The notes beneath the pieces are model-generated. The model saw only the letters and a list, made by a program, of their open reading frames with translations. It was not told the origin of the DNA and did not search any database. From contig NZ_QRGR01000014.1 in NCBI RefSeq assembly GCF_003367245.1, forward strand, positions 101,235 to 165,234: a stretch of DNA of 64,000 bases, read 5' to 3'. Every line of letters starts with the position of its first letter. The stretch's first letter is position 1. Source of the DNA: Pontibacter diazotrophicus (GTDB taxonomy: Bacteria; Bacteroidota; Bacteroidia; Cytophagales; Hymenobacteraceae). Below, in pieces: positions 59,638-64,000 of this stretch. Position numbers and translations under genes: made by a program.

Positions 59638-60782
59638 CCCTGCTCAAGGGTATTGAAAAAGCTGTTCACTACGCGCGGCAGGAAAGGGTAGGGGCTCACG
59701 GAGTGCGCCATCATGTACATGCCCAGGCGGTGCAGGCCAAAATCGTAAGCGGCCAGGTAAAAGCCTCTGCGAAACTGTTCCTGGTCCTCAAACAGTCCTG
59801 TGAGCAGGTGCAGTTCTTTTCTGTAAGACTCCAGGTACTCCTCCCGCAATTGATATTTGTCCTCATCCAGCACAAAGCAAAGGAATTCCTGCACATCGTA
59901 CTGGGGCACATGCCAGGTAGAAAGCTCCCAGTCATATACACAGAACTCCAGGCTTTCTCCATCCCTCTTGAAGCAGGTGTTTCGCGGGTTCAGGTCGTTG
60001 TGGACGAATGTCATAGGCATTCGCTCCAGTTCCTGCCAGTAAGCAGGAATCTGACGGATAGCATCCTGCAGAAGCTGCACACGCACGGGGGTATACAGTT
60101 CCGGAAAGCGCAGGGCCGCATTTTGCAGCAGTTCCTGCCACAGGGGGCTGAGGTCCTGCATATATACTGCAGAGGGCGCGTCTGACCAGTAGGTTTTATC
60201 CAGCGGGAGTTCTTTGTTTAAATGTGTGGCGTGCCAGGCGGCTGCTTGCTGCAGCGCAGCCCGGATGTGAGCATCCGTCCACTTTTCCGGTGTCTTGACG
60301 GAGTTCAGGAGCTCCACCTCCTCCAGGTACTCCATCAGAATCAGGTATGTTCCATTTTCCGGATCCGCGTGTAGGCCATATATCTCCGGCATCAGTTGAT
60401 TATGTAGCTTTCCATATACCTCCAGCTCCCGCATGTGTGTGTGCTGGAAACCAGTAAGCGCTTTGTACCTCTCATACACTTCGGCAAGCTCACCGCCACA
60501 AGCTTGCGCCAGGCTGTTCAGCATGGCTACAATCGCATTCCCGTGCGGCTTCACTTTCAGCACCATGCGTCTCGTTTCTGATTTACCGCCTGCCTCATAG
60601 GTCACTTCCAGCCCAAAGTGGCCAATCAGCTTGTCTGTGTTGCCAGCAGTGAGCACCACCAGTATACTGGCGGAGTTGTCTACTGCCAGCGGCGTTACTT
60701 CCAGTACCCTGATATTTTGCTCCAGCGCATGCTCCCGCATGAGGTGCTGAATAAATGGCGCGGTAAAATAAATAGACTCCAT
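59589..60782 (-). CDS. APH/choline-kinase-fold phosphotransferase
   Basis: 397 residues of the aminoglycoside phosphotransferase/protein-kinase-like fold. The Brenner motif FVHNDLNPRNTCF (catalytic Asp, metal Asn) and the metal-binding Asp in CVYDWELSTW are intact; ILMEYLEEVELLN is the hinge, and MVLKVKPHGNAIVAMLN is the N-lobe with the nucleotide Lys. The DNLNPRN-like loop with Asn resembles choline/ethanolamine and ecdysteroid-type kinases more than drug kinases. Given the neighbours, a small amino-alcohol or biosynthetic intermediate is the likely substrate. It is convergent with, and overlaps, the GNAT gene by 49 nt. Confidence 0.82.
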   Translation of the reverse strand: MESIYFTAPFIQHLMREHALEQNIRVLEVTPLAVDNSASILVVLTAGNTDKLIGHFGLEVTYEAGGKSETRRMVLKVKPHGNAIVAMLNSLAQACGGELAEVYERYKALTGFQHTHMRELEVYGKLHNQLMPEIYGLHADPENGTYLILMEYLEEVELLNSVKTPEKWTDAHIRAALQQAAAWHATHLNKELPLDKTYWSDAPSAVYMQDLSPLWQELLQNAALRFPELYTPVRVQLLQDAIRQIPAYWQELERMPMTFVHNDLNPRNTCFKRDGESLEFCVYDWELSTWHVPQYDVQEFLCFVLDEDKYQLREEYLESYRKELHLLTGLFEDQEQFRRGFYLAAYDFGLHRLGMYMMAHSVSPYPFLPRVVNSFFNTLEQGQILTGFSNKAYLADS

Positions 60783-61197
60783 GCTTGTGGTGGTTTAAAG
60801 TGAAAATACAATGAACATCATCTTGCTGCTGTGGCGGCTTCTACATAAAACTTCATCAGTTTACCTGCGAATCAAAACAATGGCAAGGCGTTCTTTACTT
60901 GGCCATATGAATAGTGGGTTCATATCCAGATGAATTAACCCACCCCTGGCCCCTCCGAGGAGGGGAGTTTTCTGCTATAATTACTTTCGCTCGCATCTCG
61001 CGAGTGTGTGTTATAATTGTGCCTCTGGCCAAGTAGAGTTGTAAATTCGACATCAATTTTAGACACAATTCTGAAAACTTGCGCCAGTTTAGATGTAGAA
61101 TGAAACGACCCTCCGAGAAGGAACTCGCCCTCTGTTTTATTCCCCTCCTCGGAGGGGCAGGGGTGGGTAAAATTCTCCAGAGCACTTCATAATCTCC
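60783..61197. other. Intergenic region filled by an inverted-repeat element
   Basis: 415 nt between two minus-strand genes of the cluster; 231 of these belong to the inverted repeat at 60938-61168. A 96-codon frame inside it (60895-61185 minus) is explained by the repeat and is not called as a gene. Confidence 0.55.
60938..61168. mobile_element. MITE-like element with GC-rich inverted ends
   Basis: Left end 60938-60966 and right end 61141-61168 are complementary over 28-29 bp with a single-base gap (ACCCACCCCTGGCCCCTCCG and complement); each end also contains CCCCTCCGAGGAGGGG, a small palindrome. The interior carries a partial third copy of the CCTCCGAG motif near 61110. No transposase is present. 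It looks like a non-autonomous dispersed repeat inserted between genes. Confidence 0.6.
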
Positions 61198-62313
61198 TCA
61201 ACTTAGAGAAGTACTTGCCTCCGAAAACACATTTGCCTGCACCCGCACATTGCGGAAGTAAAAACAGGCATCTGTTTTGGAAAGTGCTGCTGAAAGTGGC
61301 GCATTCAGCCAGTTGTCAGCGGCTGTACCGGCGCCTTGCTCCTGTAGCAGATTCCAGAAAATCATGCGCAGGTCTCTATCCTGGGCAGCAAACAGCCGCT
61401 GGTATACCTGGTTGAATTCCGCATGGCTGGTGTACTCAAAGATGTTAGACAGGCTGGCCTTGTTCACTTGCCTGCCCTCCTCCGACAAAAGATAATCTAT
61501 GGCCTCCGCGTTTACCACCTTCAGCTTGTGCAGTTGCCCTTGTAGCAGCTTAAAGCTCTGCTCCTGGTAACAAGGCGGCAGTATCTCAGGTGGTATTCCT
61601 GTTGGTCCGAAAAAGAAGAACCGGAAGAAGAAGTTGTTTTTTACCAGCTGGGAAGCTATCTGTGTTTGCAGCCGTTTATAGAAAGTAGTGCCGCCCGATT
61701 CTGCTGCATACTTAAACAGCTTCGGGTCGCGGCCCTTGCTCAGGTTTGCTTCATCAAAATAGAAGGTAAACTGCTCCTGGAAAGGAGTGTGGTGCAGTTC
61801 TTTCAAAAAGAAAAGGTATTGTGCCTCTACCTCCTCAAAGTCGATTAACTGCTTTAGCTTTTCCTGCAGGCTACTGTCTAATGTATGATAAAAGCCGTTG
61901 AGGTAAGTTTCCAGTTTTCCTGCTGCCATTAGTCCGTTGGGGTGGCATAGAAAGAAAGAGGACCAGTACCTGCGCATGTCCTCCGGTAAGGTCGCTTCTA
62001 TTTGTCTCCAGGCTTCGGCTACACTTTCCGGACCATCCAGACCCAGGAGTGCCCGGAAAGCGGCGTAATCATATTGCAGGATGAGGTGCTTTTTGAACAG
62101 CAGCAGTTTGTTCTGCACCGGGTTCAGGTCAATGGCTGTGACGCTGGCAGGTGCTTTCAGGAGGGTATTCAGCACATTGCAGCCCGCCGAGGTAATAACC
62201 AGTACCTGGTCGTGCGGGTGTACCTCCAGCCCCCTATACAAGGTGTTACTGTCTTCCCAAACCAGGGAATAACGGATCCTGTCCAACTCCACATTGTAAA
62301 ACTCCGAGTGCAT
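61198..62313 (-). CDS. BtaA/DUF3419-family 3-amino-3-carboxypropyl transferase
   Basis: 371 residues. The N-terminus YSLVWEDSNTLYRGLEV, the SAM-binding loop VLVITSAGCNVLNTLL (about 37-52) and AIDLNPVQNKLLLFKKHL (60-77) follow the BtaA family, which moves the 3-amino-3-carboxypropyl group of SAM to the hydroxyl of diacylglycerol as the first step to betaine lipids. A later family block is QVYQRLFAAQDRDLRMIFWNLL. No BtaB methyltransferase is in the window, so the acceptor and end product may differ. It starts directly after the stop of the acyl ligase (TAG-ATG, no gap). Confidence 0.85.
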   Translation of the reverse strand: MHSEFYNVELDRIRYSLVWEDSNTLYRGLEVHPHDQVLVITSAGCNVLNTLLKAPASVTAIDLNPVQNKLLLFKKHLILQYDYAAFRALLGLDGPESVAEAWRQIEATLPEDMRRYWSSFFLCHPNGLMAAGKLETYLNGFYHTLDSSLQEKLKQLIDFEEVEAQYLFFLKELHHTPFQEQFTFYFDEANLSKGRDPKLFKYAAESGGTTFYKRLQTQIASQLVKNNFFFRFFFFGPTGIPPEILPPCYQEQSFKLLQGQLHKLKVVNAEAIDYLLSEEGRQVNKASLSNIFEYTSHAEFNQVYQRLFAAQDRDLRMIFWNLLQEQGAGTAADNWLNAPLSAALSKTDACFYFRNVRVQANVFSEASTSLS

Positions 62314-63762
62314 CTATTTTAAATTAGCGTAAAGTATTTTAGAATGATGGCGCGCATCTACAGGTAATTCCTCTCTGAAGAGAATCTGGCGAATGATATG
62401 GGCGGGGAAATGCTGCTGCAATGCCTGCCTGATATCCGCCTCCTGTGCAGAGCCTTCTATGTAAATGTTAAATCCTTCAGCTGTTGCTAGTGCCGCAGCC
62501 CGGGCAATGCCCTGCTGGTGCAGGAGCACATGCTCCAGTTGGTAATGCTGCACGCTGCTGTGCAATTGCTCGTTTCCCTTGCGCCCCGTCAGGTAGAGCC
62601 TGTTCTCCTCATCCACATACCCGAAGTCTCCCGTGCTCAACCAGCTTTCTCTATCGGCTACGGCCACATGTGCCCCCCGCACTTTAAGTTCCCCAACACG
62701 ATAAGCAGCACCGCCTGGTAAGACAATATCACCCATGGCCTCTATTTTATATTCCAGCGAAGGGTGTATCTTCCCAACAGCATACCCTTTATGAGGGACC
62801 TCTTTTTCAGGACCTGCCTTTCTGACCGCTATCGGTTCTGCTTCTGATGACCCGTAGATGATGTAAAACGTTGCCTGAGGAAAAAAACTTTTTAAGTCAT
62901 GCACCAGCACTTCTGTCACAGGAGAGCCTCCGATACCGATTGCCTGCACCTGCGGTAGTGTGATATGTTGTTGCTGCAGGTAATTATACAGCTTTCTAAA
63001 ATAAAACAAATTACCGGTTATTGTATCTACTTGCTGCTCTTTTATTTGCGCCACAATACGTTCCGGTTCCAGTTGAGTCAGGTCCGCCCAGGACAGGTCC
63101 GGTAAAACGCTGGTAATACCCAACGACAGGTTATGGAGCAGGATGTTCGGGAAGAGCGGGAAGTCGCGTTGCGTGGGCCAGGGCGGGAATATTTCTGTTA
63201 ACACTTTGTGCTGTGCCTGCAACACGCAGTGGCTTCGGTAAATAGGTTTGGGCTTACCCGTAGAGCCGGAACTATGCGAGACAAGGGCAGGCTGCTCAGG
63301 AGAAACGGATGCCGGTGGCAACCAGACTGCAGCTGTGTCTGCTATTAGCTGGCTTACATAGAGTAGTTTAATCTGAAGTGTTTTAGCCAGCAACCTGAAC
63401 AGGAGAGAAGGTTTAGTAGCTAGCAGTACAGTTTTAATGTTGCTGCTATATAATAGCCTGAAAAGAGCAATTTTAGAATTCCTGGCAGGTGGTAAAACGG
63501 GAATAGCACCAGTGGCCATCACTGCTAATAAAGCGCAAATCAGGTTAAAACCTACCGGAACCGCTAATAGCACCTTTTGCCCGTTCTGTACGGGTAGCAC
63601 TTCCAAAGCCTGCCTGATAGCAGAAATCTGCGATTTTATGTCTTTGCCTGTATACGAAAGGGAGGTGTGGCCATTTCCGCCGCCCTTAGGCCAGATGATT
63701 AGCTCCCGATCCTGGTATGTATGAAGTGACTCATATATGTTCTGGAAAAAGTTGTGCATCAT
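62314..63762 (-). CDS. AMP-forming acyl/aryl ligase (acyl-CoA synthetase-like)
   Basis: 482 residues of the ANL superfamily. Core motifs: A3 SHSSGSTGKPKPIYRSH, A5 YIIYGSSEAEPIA, A7 STGDFGYVDEENRLYLTGRKGNE and the C-terminal Lys in ARHHSKILYANLK. It is slightly short for the family: the C-terminal domain is small and ends right after the catalytic Lys. It should adenylate a carboxylic acid; transfer to CoA, to a carrier protein or directly to an acceptor cannot be told apart. No carrier protein gene is seen. It is coupled with the BtaA-like gene, and its upstream region runs to the window end. Confidence 0.87.
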   Translation of the reverse strand: MMHNFFQNIYESLHTYQDRELIIWPKGGGNGHTSLSYTGKDIKSQISAIRQALEVLPVQNGQKVLLAVPVGFNLICALLAVMATGAIPVLPPARNSKIALFRLLYSSNIKTVLLATKPSLLFRLLAKTLQIKLLYVSQLIADTAAVWLPPASVSPEQPALVSHSSGSTGKPKPIYRSHCVLQAQHKVLTEIFPPWPTQRDFPLFPNILLHNLSLGITSVLPDLSWADLTQLEPERIVAQIKEQQVDTITGNLFYFRKLYNYLQQQHITLPQVQAIGIGGSPVTEVLVHDLKSFFPQATFYIIYGSSEAEPIAVRKAGPEKEVPHKGYAVGKIHPSLEYKIEAMGDIVLPGGAAYRVGELKVRGAHVAVADRESWLSTGDFGYVDEENRLYLTGRKGNEQLHSSVQHYQLEHVLLHQQGIARAAALATAEGFNIYIEGSAQEADIRQALQQHFPAHIIRQILFREELPVDARHHSKILYANLK

Positions 63763-64000
63763 TGGCGGTGCGGCTCTGTTCTCTTGCGGCTGTTAAAGCA
63801 ATATAAGATAAGAAAATAAAAGGGATTTCTGCGCCTCCAGTAGCTGTGCTTCTTGTTCTGATGCATCTCTTCTTCGTACGGACAGGTCGCGACCCAATGC
63901 CGTCAACTTAAGGGATTTTTCGTAAAACTCTGCAAAAGGCTAGGCATTATGAGTATTAAAAAAAGAACCTGGAGATTTTGAAGCGTTTGCGCGTCATGAT

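Noticed and set aside
59589..60782. Aminoglycoside resistance kinase
   Set aside because: Only the general APH fold is shared; the neighbours point to biosynthesis and the catalytic loop resembles amino-alcohol kinases.
60895..61185. Hypothetical protein of 96 residues
   Set aside because: It is wholly explained by the inverted-repeat element; peptides like PPRRG are translation of the repeat ends.

Overview
The window looks like a chromosomal segment of an aerobic Bacteroidota bacterium, most likely order Cytophagales, family Hymenobacteraceae (Pontibacter-like). This is inferred from gene content: two giant secreted proteins with type IX secretion (T9SS) type A C-terminal sorting domains, PAS-type histidine kinases, BlaI/M56 pairs, malectin/PKD/PA14 modules, weak Shine-Dalgarno signals, and a TAnnTTTG-type promoter element in front of the HxlR gene. 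No rRNA, tRNA, CRISPR array, phage or complete insertion sequence was seen.

Layout. 0-5 kb: 3' part of a secreted subtilisin-like protease, an exceptional 74-nt perfect palindrome, an erythromycin-esterase-family protein, a DUF2267 protein and two small unknown genes. 4.8-9.3 kb: two PAS histidine kinases and an NAD(P)-binding atypical SDR. 9.7-13.7 kb: a cytochrome b / sulfite-oxidase-like fusion with a small membrane partner, and an APC transporter with cytoplasmic regulatory domains. 14-16 kb: two cold-shock-domain proteins and small unknown genes. 16.4-20.1 kb: a BlaI repressor and M56 peptidase with nine IHG-type repeats, preceded by three evenly spaced dyads and followed by an extremely low-complexity Asp/Arg/Asn/Gly/Tyr protein. 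20.6-22.1 kb: the RNA ligase RtcB. 23-26.1 kb: a TPP-riboswitch-controlled thiamine salvage operon thiM-thiE-thiD-tenA, in which tenA appears to carry an early nonsense codon. 26.2-38.3 kb: housekeeping and stress genes (rpiA, aldo/keto reductase, gabD, a histidine kinase, VOC protein, FrnE-like DsbA, HxlR regulator with an obvious operator, alpha/beta hydrolase, a secreted unknown, a stand-alone H-NOX haem protein, a GNAT).

38.9-52.3 kb is a surface-protein region: a decayed secreted sugar-dehydrogenase-like pseudogene, a 2038-residue mosaic T9SS protein, a histidine kinase/response regulator pair and a 1227-residue T9SS protein made of 2 x 8 propeller-type repeats.

52.8-63.8 kb is the most interesting part. 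A compact group holds an MMPL/RND exporter, a UbiA-family prenyltransferase, a rifampin-phosphotransferase-like PEP dikinase, a GNAT, an APH-fold kinase, a BtaA/DUF3419-family aminocarboxypropyl transferase and an AMP-forming acyl ligase. Together these could make and export an undescribed amphiphilic (lipid-like) metabolite; the product is unknown and the pathway is inference.

Recurring non-coding themes are unusually long, near-perfect terminator hairpins at gene ends (up to 37 bp of stem), and three inverted-repeat elements that look like dispersed REP/MITE-type repeats.
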